Positions 53,165 through 62,731 of a stretch of 64,000 nucleotides of DNA are shown here, piece after piece; the stretch's first letter is position 1, and every line of letters begins with the position of its first letter. The notes under the pieces are model-generated. The model worked only from the letters and a program-made list of their open reading frames with translations. It made no database searches and was not told the origin of the DNA. The DNA comes from Streptomyces sp. I6 (GTDB lineage: Bacteria > Actinomycetota > Actinomycetes > Streptomycetales > Streptomycetaceae): the NCBI GenBank assembly GCA_003725745.1, contig RHDP01000002.1:1-64000 (forward strand), in the 5' to 3' direction. The position numbers and the translations under genes are program-made.

Positions 53165-55341
53165 CCACGCACCTCGCTCCTGCGACCACCGCCGCGGCCG
53201 AGACCGGCACCGGCACCCCCGAGCGGGCCTGCGCCCGCTGCGGGATCAGCGGCCGCTACCCCGGCATCGCCTTCGACGCGGCCGGCATCTGCGACCTGTG
53301 CACGATGTACGAGCGCCACGGGACCGAGATCGACGCCTACTTCGGCGACGTGGAGCGATTCGTCTCGCTGGTCCGCGCCCGGTCCGCGGAGCGCGGCTCC
53401 GACGTCGACTGCCTGCTGCTCTACAGCGGCGGCAAGGACAGCTCGTACGTCCTGTACCGGCTGATCGACCTGGGCCTGCGCGTGCGGACCTTCACCTTCG
53501 ACAACGGGTTCATCTCCAGGACCGCCCTGCGCAACGTGGAGACCATCACCTCCGAACTCGGCATCGAGCACGTCACCGCCACCCACGCCGACCAGGACAG
53601 GGTCTTCCTGCGCAGCCTCCAGCAGCACAAGAGCGTGTGCAACGGATGCTTCCGCTCCCTGCTGGACCTGAGCACCCGGCACGCCCACGATCTCGGCATC
53701 CCGACCATCGTCACGGGCCTGTCGCGCGGTCAGATCATGGACGAGCGGCTGTCCTGGTTCCACCGTCGGGGCATCTTCGACCCGGCTGAGATCGAGCCGG
53801 GTCTGAGGGAGGGCCGCCGCGTCTACCACCAGTCCGGCGGGGACATCGCCCCCGAGGTGGTCGACTCCGTCGAGGTCGTCGACTACTACCGGTACTCCGA
53901 CGTCACCAAGGACGGCATCCGGGCCCTGCTGCACGAGCGCTCCGACCTGTGGGCACAGCCGGGCGACACCGGCTTCTGCAGCTCCAACTGCATGATCAAC
54001 GACGCGGGTGTCCTCGTGCACACCCGTGAGCGCGGCTTCCACAACTACGAGGCGCCCACCCGTTGGGAGGTGCGCCTGGGGCACCTGGAGCGGGCGGAGG
54101 CGGACGAGGAGCTGCGCATGCCGGCCGCGACCCCGCGGGTGCGCAAGATGCTGATGCGGATCGGCTACCCGCTCCCCGAGGCGGGGACGGTCCGCCCCGG
54201 GGCCGGTGCCCCGGCGGCGGAGCGGACCTCGCCCGCGGTCACCACCGTCTCCACGTCCGACGCCGACTCCACAGCCGACAGGCACCGTACGCCGCTGACG
54301 CCCGCTCAGCGGCAGGTGCTGGCCCGCGCCGGGAACACCCCCGGCCGCCAGGGCAGGGCCCTGCTCCTCGAGGCGAAGGCCCCGGCCGACTCCGCCCTGG
54401 CCCGCCGGTCGACGCTGGCGCTGCTGCTGCACCACGAGGCGCTGCGGCTGCGGTTCGCCGAGCGCGACGGCGGGTGGGAGCAGTACGACGCCGGGGTGTC
54501 AGGTGCCCTTCCCGTGCTGCGCCTGGACGCGTCCGGGCGGGACACCCCGGCGGAAGCCGGGCTGCTGCGCGCGGCGGTGGACCGGCTGCGGTCGCGGATC
54601 AGCCTCACCGACGGCCCGCTGCTGCAGTTGGCCCTGGTCGACCGCGGTCCGCTCCCGGCCCGGCTGCTCCTCGTCGTGCACGAACTGCTGGCCGACACCC
54701 GCTCCTGGCGGACGCTGCTGCGGGACCTGTCCGCTCTCTGGGCCGCCGGCGGAGAGACGCCGCTCCCGCCGACGGAGTCGTTCCTGCACCGCGCGGCGGC
54801 CGTCGCGCCGGGCGCGGCCGATCGCTTCGACCAGCCGGGTCCTGGCCCGGCACGGTCACCGGCGGCGGACGCCGACGCACGGGAGCCGGTACGGATCCGG
54901 GTGGACTGCGGCGCGCCCGCGAGCGCGACGCGGGTGGCCGCGGCACTGTCGGCGGTCCTCGCCGACCTGGGCGACGAGCCGGGCGTCGAGGTCCTCGACC
55001 ACACGGCCGAGGACGGGCCCCGGGGCATCGGCCGCTGGTCCCTGGCACAGGCCCCGTCGTCCGGCGCGCCCGCACTGATCCGCTACGAGCACTTCGGCGA
55101 CCTCGCCGCGCTGCTGCCGACGGACTCCCCCTTCGCGCTCGTCGCCGCGGACGAGGCCGACTTCACCGTCCTGCCCGGGACCGGCCGGGACACGGTGACG
55201 GTCAGCGGCGTGGTCCGGCAGGGGGTGCTCCACCTGGACTGGTGGTGCCCGCCCGGCCGGCGGGGCCGGCTGCTTGCCGCCGCGGTACCCGAGCGGGTGG
55301 CACGCCGGCTGACGGCGGCCACGGACTCCGCGGCGCCATGA
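53161..55341 (+). CDS. PP-loop amidotransferase-like ATPase fused to a degenerate condensation domain
   Basis: This 726-residue protein begins with a Cys4 ribbon (C24, C27, C44, C47) followed by the ATP PP-loop LLLYSGGKDSSYVLYRLIDL (SGGKDSS at 89-95). Further Cys pairs occur in KSVCNGCFRSL and GFCSSNCMIND. This matches the N-acetyl sugar amidotransferase (WbpG-like) PP-loop family. After a linker at about residue 375, a C-terminal half resembles an NRPS condensation domain (TPLTPAQRQVLARAG; DGPLLQLALVDRG). The HHxxxDG motif there reads HELLADT at 507-513, so the catalytic second His is Glu. It overlaps its neighbours by ATGA on both sides. I infer it modifies the carrier-bound aminoacyl group. 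Confidence 0.85.
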   Translation: MTTHLAPATTAAAETGTGTPERACARCGISGRYPGIAFDAAGICDLCTMYERHGTEIDAYFGDVERFVSLVRARSAERGSDVDCLLLYSGGKDSSYVLYRLIDLGLRVRTFTFDNGFISRTALRNVETITSELGIEHVTATHADQDRVFLRSLQQHKSVCNGCFRSLLDLSTRHAHDLGIPTIVTGLSRGQIMDERLSWFHRRGIFDPAEIEPGLREGRRVYHQSGGDIAPEVVDSVEVVDYYRYSDVTKDGIRALLHERSDLWAQPGDTGFCSSNCMINDAGVLVHTRERGFHNYEAPTRWEVRLGHLERAEADEELRMPAATPRVRKMLMRIGYPLPEAGTVRPGAGAPAAERTSPAVTTVSTSDADSTADRHRTPLTPAQRQVLARAGNTPGRQGRALLLEAKAPADSALARRSTLALLLHHEALRLRFAERDGGWEQYDAGVSGALPVLRLDASGRDTPAEAGLLRAAVDRLRSRISLTDGPLLQLALVDRGPLPARLLLVVHELLADTRSWRTLLRDLSALWAAGGETPLPPTESFLHRAAAVAPGAADRFDQPGPGPARSPAADADAREPVRIRVDCGAPASATRVAAALSAVLADLGDEPGVEVLDHTAEDGPRGIGRWSLAQAPSSGAPALIRYEHFGDLAALLPTDSPFALVAADEADFTVLPGTGRDTVTVSGVVRQGVLHLDWWCPPGRRGRLLAAAVPERVARRLTAATDSAAP

Positions 55342-56141
55342 TGCCCCCGGGGCCGGAGCCGGAACCGGAGCCGGGGCCCGACCCCGGACCGGATCCGGAC
55401 CGGATGCCCGCCGGGACCCTCGGTGTGCTCGGTGGGATGGGGCCCGCCGCGACGGCCGAGTTCCTGCGGCTGCTCGCCGCCCGGGTGCCGGCGGCGGAGG
55501 ACCAGCACCATCCCCGCATCGTCATGCTGTCGGACCCGTCGGTCCCCGACCGGTCCACCGCACTGCTGGAGGGCGGTGACGCCCCGCTGCCCGCCATCCG
55601 GGAGGGACTGGCGACCCTGGCCCGCTGGGGCGCCGACCTGCTGGCCGTGCCGTGCAACACCGCGCACGTGTACATCGACCGGATCCGGGCGGAGCTGCCG
55701 GTCCCCGTCGTCCACATCGTCGACGCCACGCTGCGGGCGGCGATGGCGCTCAGCCCGGAGGGCGGCTGGCTGGCCGCCACCGCCGGTACCGTCGCCAGCG
55801 GCCTCTACCAGCGGCGGGCCGCGGAGCTGGGCTACCGGCTGGCCGTCCCCGGCCCGGCGGTCCGGGCGCGGATCCACCACGCGGCCGTCCTGGTCAAGGC
55901 GGGCCGTACGGACGAGGGCGGGCGGCTGCTCGCGTCGGCCGTCCGCCCGCTGTGGCGTGAGGAGCGCCTGCCGGTGCTGACCGCGTGCACGGAACTTCCG
56001 CTGGCCTACGACGCGTCCGGGCTGCCCGCGGCGGCGGCGGTCTCCAGCCTGGACGCCCTCGCGACGGCCTGCGTGGACGCCCTCTACGCCGCGCCCGCCC
56101 GGCCCTCCTCCCGCGCGGCCGGACTGACGGCGGCGGCGTAG
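55338..56141 (+). CDS. Aspartate/glutamate racemase family protein
   Basis: This 267-residue protein has an N-terminal Pro/Glu repeat tail then GTLGVLGGMGPAATAEFLRL. The two catalytic cysteines lie in LLAVPCNTAHVYIDRI and PVLTACTELPLAYD. These are the marks of PLP-independent Asp/Glu racemases, which invert the alpha-carbon of acidic amino acids. The first ATG overlaps the stop of the preceding gene by four bases. It may provide a D-configured acidic residue or epimerise a product. Confidence 0.9.
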   Translation: MMPPGPEPEPEPGPDPGPDPDRMPAGTLGVLGGMGPAATAEFLRLLAARVPAAEDQHHPRIVMLSDPSVPDRSTALLEGGDAPLPAIREGLATLARWGADLLAVPCNTAHVYIDRIRAELPVPVVHIVDATLRAAMALSPEGGWLAATAGTVASGLYQRRAAELGYRLAVPGPAVRARIHHAAVLVKAGRTDEGGRLLASAVRPLWREERLPVLTACTELPLAYDASGLPAAAAVSSLDALATACVDALYAAPARPSSRAAGLTAAA

Positions 56142-56212
56142 CGGGCGGGCGGGGCCGAGAACGGTTCGCCCTCGCGCCGGTGGGCGTCGTCCCGGGTGGA
56201 GGAGGGAGGTTG

Positions 56213-57387
56213 TCAGCCGTCGATGCGGCTGGCCCGCTCTCGAAGGTCCTGGGCCCGGGGCAGGCTCTGGAAGCGGCACAACCGTACGCGCGTGTCTCGC
56301 AGAGCGGCCTGTACCTTCACCGGCTGGATGCCGTCGGCACACTCGACGAAGTCGCTCCAGGTGTCGAGGGCACCGTCCACGTCGCCTTGGCGGAGGCGAA
56401 CGCCGCCGAGGTCGGCCAGGACGATGGCACGGGTGCGACGCCGGTCCACACCGTGGATCTCCAGAGCGAGGTGGAGGTGTTCCTCGGCGGCGTCGAGATC
56501 GCCGAGCCGGGAGAGGATCATCCCGGGCTCGTGGGCCCACCGGCCGGGCGAGTAGTGAGCCGCCCAGGACTCGCCGCCGGTCGCGGTCGGCTTGCCGATC
56601 GCCGTCTCGGACAGGCCCAGATGCCGGGTGGCCGTCCTGCGGTCGTCGTCCTGGGCGGCGGCGTTCGCGAGGGTGGCCTCGTAGTAGGCGACGGCGCGGC
56701 CGTCGCGTACGTGACCGCCGTACTCGACACAGGCTTCGCCGAGTTGCACGACCTCCGCCCGGAAACCCAGCTCGACACACTGCACTGCGTGTCCCCGCAA
56801 GGCAGTGGCGGACAACTCGGGATCCCCGGCCTCGGCGGCGAGACGGAAGGCATGCGCGTAGTAGCCCTGGGCGAGCCCCCGCAGATGTGGGGTGTCGCCC
56901 TCGTCCTGGGCCATCCATCCGGCCAGGTGGACGAGCTGGGAGGCCGCGGCGTACAGCTCTCGCCGGTGGCTGCGGTGAACCGCCCGTTCAGCCAAGGGCC
57001 GACGTCTTCGGTGAGGTAGCGCACGGCCAGATGGCGGGCGTGGCCCCCGCCGAGTTCGGAAGCGGAGTCGCCCAGAGCCTTGACCATCTGCTTGACGGCA
57101 GCCACTTCGCCCCTGCCTACGCGGACCGCTCCGGCTGGGGTACCGCGGGTGCGGCGGATGATGCTCTCGGGGTCGGGCAGACCAAGGGCCGCCAGGGCGT
57201 ATCCGCTGGACGCGGTGATGAAGATCCGGCGGTCCACATCGCTCCTTCCCAGGGATAGGACTGATGCCACGGTATCCGTGAGGAGTCCACCCGGCCCGGT
57301 CTCGGGAAGGTTGATCGACTCCGGGTCCAGGTTGAGGACCTGGGCGGTGTACGGCCACCAGTGCTCCGGGCTCCGCTCGCCGGTCAT
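56213..57387 (-). pseudogene. Remnant of an XRE/TPR-type transcriptional regulator
   Basis: The first frame from 57387 reads MTGERSPEHWWPYTAQVLNL and VAAVKQMVKALGDSASELGG, then FTAATG. One added base near 56965 continues as ELYAAASQLVHLAGWMAQDE, GLAQGYYAHAFRLAAEAGDP and the TPR-like LSRLGDLDAAEEHLHLALEI to the stop. Upstream, only the tail of the HTH half survives (RRLQRQRARRW) before an in-frame stop near 57459. So the DNA-binding part is lost unless further sequence errors exist. It resembles Streptomyces HTH-TPR regulators. Confidence 0.65.
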
Positions 57388-57515
57388 CCAGCGGCGGGCG
57401 CGCTGGCGTTGTAAGCGGCGGGGATCACCATGCCTGCACGCCTCTGATCCCGCTGACCGGCACGTTCAACTTGACCACCCAAGATGACGATCGCCGTGCG
57501 GAACAGCCGCGCCGG

Positions 57516-58859
57516 TCAGATGCGGACCGTGAGGCAGTCGGGGGTCTCCGGGCCGGTCCCGAGCGCGTAGGCGTTGTACGCGTCGAGGTGCCCCTGGGCC
57601 TCGGCGGTGGCCCGGGCGAGGCGGGCGTCCGGGTCGGCGCCCTCGGTCAGGATCTCCTCCATCGCGGCCATGAACACGATCTGCACCGCGTGGAACGCGC
57701 CCAGCACCGCACCGTGCGCCTCGGGCGGGCCGACGCGCAGTTCGAGCTGCTCGCTCGTGGCCCGGTGGTGCGGGTGTGCGTCGAACCAGCCCTCCTCCTC
57801 CAGCAGGGCGATACATCCGTACGTCGCCGGGGCGGAGCCGCTGGCCTTGTGCCAGGCGGCGGCCGCGCGGGGGCTGTTCAGGTACTGCATGAACGCCAGC
57901 GCGCCGTCCCGGGTCGCCTCGTCGAGGCCGTCTGCGAGCCACAGCGAGTCCCCGCCGATCCAGTTGCCGGCGCAGGGCAGGGCACCGTTGCGGGGCAGGA
58001 CACCGACCTCGATGTCGAAGCCGGCGGCGGCCGCCGCCCGCACCATGTAGTTGGCGTCGAAGGACGAGCTCAGCCGCAGGGCCACCTCCTGGTCGGCGAA
58101 GGCCCTGAAGGTGCCGGCCCAGTCCTCCTGTACGCCGGTGTGCAGGTAGTGCCCGGCCCGGTGCAGGCCGCGCCACCAGTCCACGTACGCCTTCACCGCG
58201 TCGGAGGCCAGGTCGACGCGGGTGGCCCGGCCGTGTCGCCCGTTGCCCGCGTCGGTGAGCAGGGCGCCCTGCTGGGCGACCGCATGCTGCAGGAACTTGC
58301 CGTCCACGGGCCAGGCGATGCCGTGCGGGGGGCCGTCGGCGAGGCGGGCGACGGCCTCGCACGCGGCCGTGGTCTCCTCCCAGGTCCGGGGTGCGGCGGC
58401 GACCCCGGCCCGGCGCAGCACGGTGGTGTTGGCGTACAGGAGCATGGTCGAGAGGGTCAGCGGCATCGTCGCGAAGTCGCCGTCGACGGTGTAGTACTCG
58501 CGTACGCCCGGCAGGAAGTCGTCGAGGACGACCGCCTCGCCGAGGATCTCCGTACGTCCGGCGACGGCCTTCTCCACGGAGACGAAGAGCGGGCTGCCGT
58601 CCTGGGCACGGGCGTCGCGCGCCAGCTGCGAGGCTCCGGCGTAGTAGGTGGCGATCGCGGGGGCACGGCCCGCGGCCGCCGCCCGGGCGATCGCGTCGGG
58701 GAGCTCCTGGTAGGAGAAGCCGCGGAGGTTGATCTGGTGGCCGGGGTGGGCCTTCTCGAACTCCCGGGCGCGTTCCCGGATCGGCTCCAGAAAGTCGGGG
58801 AACGGGAACTCGGACAGCCATGCCTCGATGACGACGGCGTCGTCCGGGGCGGGATGCAT
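57516..58859 (-). CDS. Solute-binding-protein-fold protein without signal peptide
   Basis: This 447-residue protein is of the ABC sugar-binding protein family (SBP_bac_1): VVIEAWLSEFPFPDFLEPIR, FEKAHPGHQINLRGFSYQEL, FATMPLTLSTMLLYANTTVL, then AFADQEVALRLSSSF and GNWIGGDSLWLADGLDEATR. GGAGG lies close before the ATG at 58859. The N-terminus MHPAPDDAVVIEAW has no signal peptide or lipobox, so the protein should be cytoplasmic, which is unusual. No permease genes are nearby. It follows the molybdopterin oxidoreductase by 43 bases. It may bind a pathway intermediate (inference). Confidence 0.82.
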   Translation of the reverse strand: MHPAPDDAVVIEAWLSEFPFPDFLEPIRERAREFEKAHPGHQINLRGFSYQELPDAIARAAAAGRAPAIATYYAGASQLARDARAQDGSPLFVSVEKAVAGRTEILGEAVVLDDFLPGVREYYTVDGDFATMPLTLSTMLLYANTTVLRRAGVAAAPRTWEETTAACEAVARLADGPPHGIAWPVDGKFLQHAVAQQGALLTDAGNGRHGRATRVDLASDAVKAYVDWWRGLHRAGHYLHTGVQEDWAGTFRAFADQEVALRLSSSFDANYMVRAAAAAGFDIEVGVLPRNGALPCAGNWIGGDSLWLADGLDEATRDGALAFMQYLNSPRAAAAWHKASGSAPATYGCIALLEEEGWFDAHPHHRATSEQLELRVGPPEAHGAVLGAFHAVQIVFMAAMEEILTEGADPDARLARATAEAQGHLDAYNAYALGTGPETPDCLTVRI

Positions 58860-58902
58860 GGGTCCTCCAGTCGGGGGATCGGAGCGGAGCACGGGAGCGG
58901 CC

Positions 58903-61135
58903 TCAGGCCGTGACGACCGGGAGCAGGACCCGCTGCGGGGCGGCGGTCTCGTCGGTGCCGGCTGGAGCCGGGCGGGGGCGACCGTGACCGGGGCACCGTT
59001 GAAGACGGCGTTGCCGGACAGCGCGTCGGTCACGGAGTCGTCGGTGAGGGCGTTGGCGTTCACACCCGGGTGGAGCGAGGCGGTGCGCTGCGCCGACCCG
59101 GCGTGTCCCCAGCCGTGGGGCAGGCTGACGACGCCCGGCATGATGCGGTCGTTGGGCTCGACGGGCACGACCAGGTCGCCGGTGGCGGAGACGACCCTCG
59201 CGTGGGTGTCCAGACCCAGCCGGGCCAGGTCGTCGGGGTGGATGTGCAGCGTGCACCGGTTGCTGCCGCCCATCAGCGACGGAACGTTGTGCAGCCAGCT
59301 GTTGTTGGAGCGGAGCTGGCGCCTGCCGATGAGGACCATCGGCGGGGCCGGGGCGGCGAGCCGTTCGCGCAGCCGGCCGATCTCCTCGCCCAGCTCGGCG
59401 GGGGCGAGCCGGACGAGCCCCGACTCCGTGCTGAGCACCTCGTTCAGCCGCGGCTCGAGCGGCCCGAGGTCGATCCCGTGGGGGTGCTTGCGCAGTTCGG
59501 CGAGGGAGAGCCCGTACGGGCCGAGGCGCAGCATCGCGTCGAGCATCAGCTCAGGACCGCTGTCGCCGTCGAGCAGGGCGCGGGCCTCGGCGGCCTCCAT
59601 GCCCTCGAAGGGCGAGCCGGGGATCTGGACCCCGGCGCCGAGGAGCTCGCCGAGCACCATCTCGTCGACCGCGGCGGGGTCGGCGTCGGCGCCCTGGCCG
59701 GCGGCGATCAGGCAGAGCCGGGCCATGATCTCCGCCTCGGAGAGCTGCCCGGGTTCGAGCGGGAGGACCGGTGGCGAGAACCGGGTGTAGTTGCGCACGG
59801 TGACGGTGAGCAGCAGCAGGTCGTAGTGCGGCATCTGCATCATGCGCGGCGGCGGCAGGATGACGTGGGCGCGCCGGGTGGTCTCGTTCAGGTACGGGTC
59901 GACGCAGACCATGAAGTCCAGGCCGTCGAGGGCCCGTCCCAGGCGGGGGCCGTTGGGCGCGGACAGGACGAGGTTCCCGGCCACGCAGATCAGCGCCCTG
60001 ACCTGCCCCTCGCCGGGGGTCTCCATCTCGTCGGCGAGGGTTGCGACGGGCAGTTCCCCGAGGGCCTCCGGCAGTCCCCGCACCCGGCTGTGCCAGCGGC
60101 CCGAGGTGAAGGGGCGCGGTCCCCACGGCACTTCGAGGGTGGCGGGACGGGTGAACATGACGCCGCCGGGCCGGTCGAGGTTGCCGGTGAGGGTGTTGAG
60201 CACGTCCACCAGGTACTGGGTGAGGGTGCCGAAGTCGGCGGTGCTGGTGCCCATGCGGGTGTAGACGGCCGCGGTGGGCGCGGAGGCGAGTTCGCGCGCG
60301 AGCCGGACGATGGTCGCGGCGGGCACCCCGGTCGCGGCGGACACGGCGTCGGGGGTGAAGGGGCGGCGTGCGCCCGCAGTTCCCCAAGGCCTTCCGTCTC
60401 GACGCGTACGGTGGTGAGGTCCTCCGCGAACAGCGTGTGGACCAGGGCGAACAGCAGCAGGGCGTCGGTGCCGGGCCGGACGAAGACGTGCTCGTCGGCG
60501 AGGTCGGCGGTGCGGGTGCGGCGCGGGTCGACGACGACGATCCGGCCACCGCGCGCCCGGATCGCCTTCAGCCGGCCGGGGAAGTCGGGGGCGGCGCACA
60601 GCGAGCCGTGCGACTCGGCCGGGTTGGCGCCGATGATCAGCAGGTGGTCGGTGCGGTCCAGGTCGGGCACGGAGATCGCCATGGCGTTGCCGAACATGAG
60701 ACCGCAGGAGACGTGCTTGGGCATCTGGTCGATGGTGCCGGCGCTGTAGAGGTTGGTGGTGCCCAGGGACTGCGAGAGCGGGCCGCGGTAGAAGATGCCG
60801 CCCATGGTGTGGAAGGTCGGGTTGCCGAAGTAGGCGGCGACTGACTGGCGGCCGTGGTCCTCGACGACGCCGGCCAGGCCCTTCTCGACGGCTCGGAAGG
60901 CCTCGTCCCAGGTGGCCTCGCGCCACTGGTCGCCGGTGCGGATCATCGGCACGCGCAACCGGTCGGGATCCTCGTCGATGCGGCCCAGGCTGGCGCCCTT
61001 GGGGCAGACGTAGCCCTTGGAGAACGGGTCGTCCGCGTCGCCGCGGACGCCGGTGACACGGCCGTCGTCGTCGAGCTCGATCCGCAGTCCGCAGACGGCG
61101 TCGCAGACGGGGCAGGTGCGGTGCGCGGTTCTCAA
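58903..61135 (-). pseudogene. Molybdopterin oxidoreductase (two apparent frameshifts)
   Basis: Start is a TTG at 61135 after GGAG. The N-terminal 4Fe-4S motif is RTCPVCDAVCGLRIELDDDG with KGYVCPKGASLG; then FGNPTFHTMGGIFYRGPLSQ, HLLIIGANPAESHGSLCAAP and RGGRIVVVDPRRTRTADLAD. One base is missing near 60370, after which RRPFTPDAVSAATGVPAATI, VYTRMGTSTADFGTLTQYLV and RTRRAHVILPPPR-like blocks follow. Another is missing near 58970 before the final TDETAAPQRVLLPVVTA. Restored length is about 744 residues, like cofactor-containing formate dehydrogenase/DMSO reductase family proteins. It would catalyse a two-electron redox step or oxygen-atom transfer. Confidence 0.85.
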
Positions 61136-61223
61136 CGGGACTCCAGATCGTCGGGTGGCGGATCCGTCGCGGCCGGCTCGACGGACCGGGCGGTCCGACG
61201 ATCGCACCGCCCCTTCGCGGGCC

Positions 61224-61239
61224 GCATCTTCCCGCGTGC
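61224..61239 (-). promoter_or_regulatory. Cluster-wide 16-bp element, copy I
   Basis: On the minus strand it reads GCACGCGGGAAGATGC, matching the consensus except at positions 4-5. It points to the molybdopterin oxidoreductase gene 88 bases away. Confidence 0.58.
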
Positions 61240-61306
61240 GGTCCTGCCGCGGGCGGCCCTGCCCGCCGGACCCGCCGCCCGTTCGCGGGTGCCGTGTCGG
61301 CGCTGC

Positions 61307-61322
61307 GCAATCAAGGAGATGC
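61307..61322 (+). promoter_or_regulatory. Cluster-wide 16-bp element, copy J
   Basis: GCAATCAAGGAGATGC, a perfect consensus match pointing to the group D monooxygenase gene 128 bases downstream. Confidence 0.7.
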
Positions 61323-61450
61323 CCGCGTCGGCGGGTGGGTGCGACGCTGCGAGCCATGGCCGTGGGCCAGGGTCGCAGCGCGGCGCGACATGGGCGGGTG
61401 CCCTGTGCCGCGGTGCGGCTTCATTCCAAGGCGAAGGAAACCGCGCAGCA

Positions 61451-62689
61451 ATGACCGTCACCGCGAGTGCTCCCGAACGGACCGCCGTCCCGGTACCGGA
61501 ACCCGGACTGACCCCGGACGAGGTCGTGGCCCGGGCCGAGGAGCTCGCCCGCGGGCTGATCGGCCGTCAGGCCGAGACGGAGCAGCGCGGCTTCTACGCC
61601 GAGGACACCCATGAGGCGTTCCGCAGGGCGGGCCTGTACCGGATCCTCGTTCCGCGGCGCTACGGCGGTTACGAGTTCGGCGTCGAGACCTTCATGCGTG
61701 TGGTGGTCGCCCTTTCCCGGGGCTGCCCCTCGACGGGCTGGATGTACTGTCTGGGCGCCGCCCACGCACACGCGGTGGCCGCCCTGTTCGACGAGCGGGC
61801 GCAGGCGGAGATCTTCGCCTGCGGCGACTTCCTGTGCCCCGCGACGGTGGCTCCGAGCGGCACGGGCCGGCGCACGGCCGACGGGCGGTGGCTGGTCGAG
61901 GGCACCTGGCGCTACTGCTCCGGATCGCCGTACGCCACGCACTTCCTGGGCCACACCCTGGTCGACGACGGGGACGGCGACGTACGCCCCCTGCTGTTCG
62001 TCGCGCCGCGCGAGACGTTCAGCCGGCTCGACGACTGGGGCGCGCAGCTCGGTCTGCGGGGCAGCGGTTCGCACGGCCTCCGGATCGAGAACGCGCTGAT
62101 CCCGGACCACTTCACCCTGGACACCCACCTCAGCCGGGTGAATGTCGCCGACGGCACCCCGGGGCGCGCCCTGCACGGCAACCCGATGTACGGGGGCGGT
62201 CCGCTGAGCTTCATGATCCTGGAGGACGCGGCGCTAGCGGTCGGCATGGCCAAGGGGGCTCTCGACGCGTACGAGGAGCTGATGAGGTCGCGGCAGACGA
62301 TGTTCCCGCCCGTCGTCACCCGCTTCGAGGATCCCGACTTCCAGTACTGGTACGGCGAGGCGGCCGGTCTGGTGCACTCCGCGGAGGCCGGTCTGCTGGG
62401 CGCTATCCGGATGTGGGACGAGGTCGCCGCTCTGGGGGACGTCACTCCCGAGCACGAGCTGCGGGTCGCCACGGTCTGCCGTGAGTCGGTGCGGATGAGC
62501 TGGCGCGCGGTCGAGAGGTATCTCTTCCCGACTGCCGGTTCCAGTGCCGTCCGCAACGGCGAGCGCATGGAACGGATCTGGCGCGACATGTCCATGCAGC
62601 AGAGCCATGCCGGAATCGCCGTCTTCCTCTTCACCGCCGCCAACCGCGAACTCGCGCGCGCCCGCTTCGGTGCCGCGGGCGACCACTGA
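61451..62689 (+). CDS. Group D flavin-dependent monooxygenase (acyl-CoA dehydrogenase fold)
   Basis: This 412-residue protein has the ACAD fold of two-component oxygenases such as p-hydroxyphenylacetate hydroxylase and HsaA. It shows EDTHEAFRRAGLYRILVPRR then YGGYEFGVETFMRVVVALSR, GCPSTGWMYCLGAAHAHAVA, WRYCSGSPYATHFLGHTLVD and a helical C-terminus (MERIWRDMSMQQSHAGIAVF). It uses reduced flavin from a separate reductase, possibly the FMN reductase part of the 15185 gene. It hydroxylates aromatic rings or oxidises amines to nitro/nitroso groups in relatives. The ATG is at 61451. Confidence 0.87.
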   Translation: MTVTASAPERTAVPVPEPGLTPDEVVARAEELARGLIGRQAETEQRGFYAEDTHEAFRRAGLYRILVPRRYGGYEFGVETFMRVVVALSRGCPSTGWMYCLGAAHAHAVAALFDERAQAEIFACGDFLCPATVAPSGTGRRTADGRWLVEGTWRYCSGSPYATHFLGHTLVDDGDGDVRPLLFVAPRETFSRLDDWGAQLGLRGSGSHGLRIENALIPDHFTLDTHLSRVNVADGTPGRALHGNPMYGGGPLSFMILEDAALAVGMAKGALDAYEELMRSRQTMFPPVVTRFEDPDFQYWYGEAAGLVHSAEAGLLGAIRMWDEVAALGDVTPEHELRVATVCRESVRMSWRAVERYLFPTAGSSAVRNGERMERIWRDMSMQQSHAGIAVFLFTAANRELARARFGAAGDH

Positions 62690-62731
62690 GCTCCCCGGCC
62701 GCCCGCCCGGACGGGGCGGGGGCCGGGGGCA

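Larger units (their letters stand above)
61136..61450. other. Divergent promoter region with two cluster elements
   Basis: About 315 bases without a gene. It carries element copies I and J, each oriented to its own flanking gene, 67 bases apart. Confidence 0.55.

Noticed and set aside
57516-61310. Molybdopterin oxidoreductase fused to the solute-binding protein
   Set aside because: The join exists only because a missing base near 58970 hides the natural stop at 58903. The binding protein has its own strong GGAGG and ATG.
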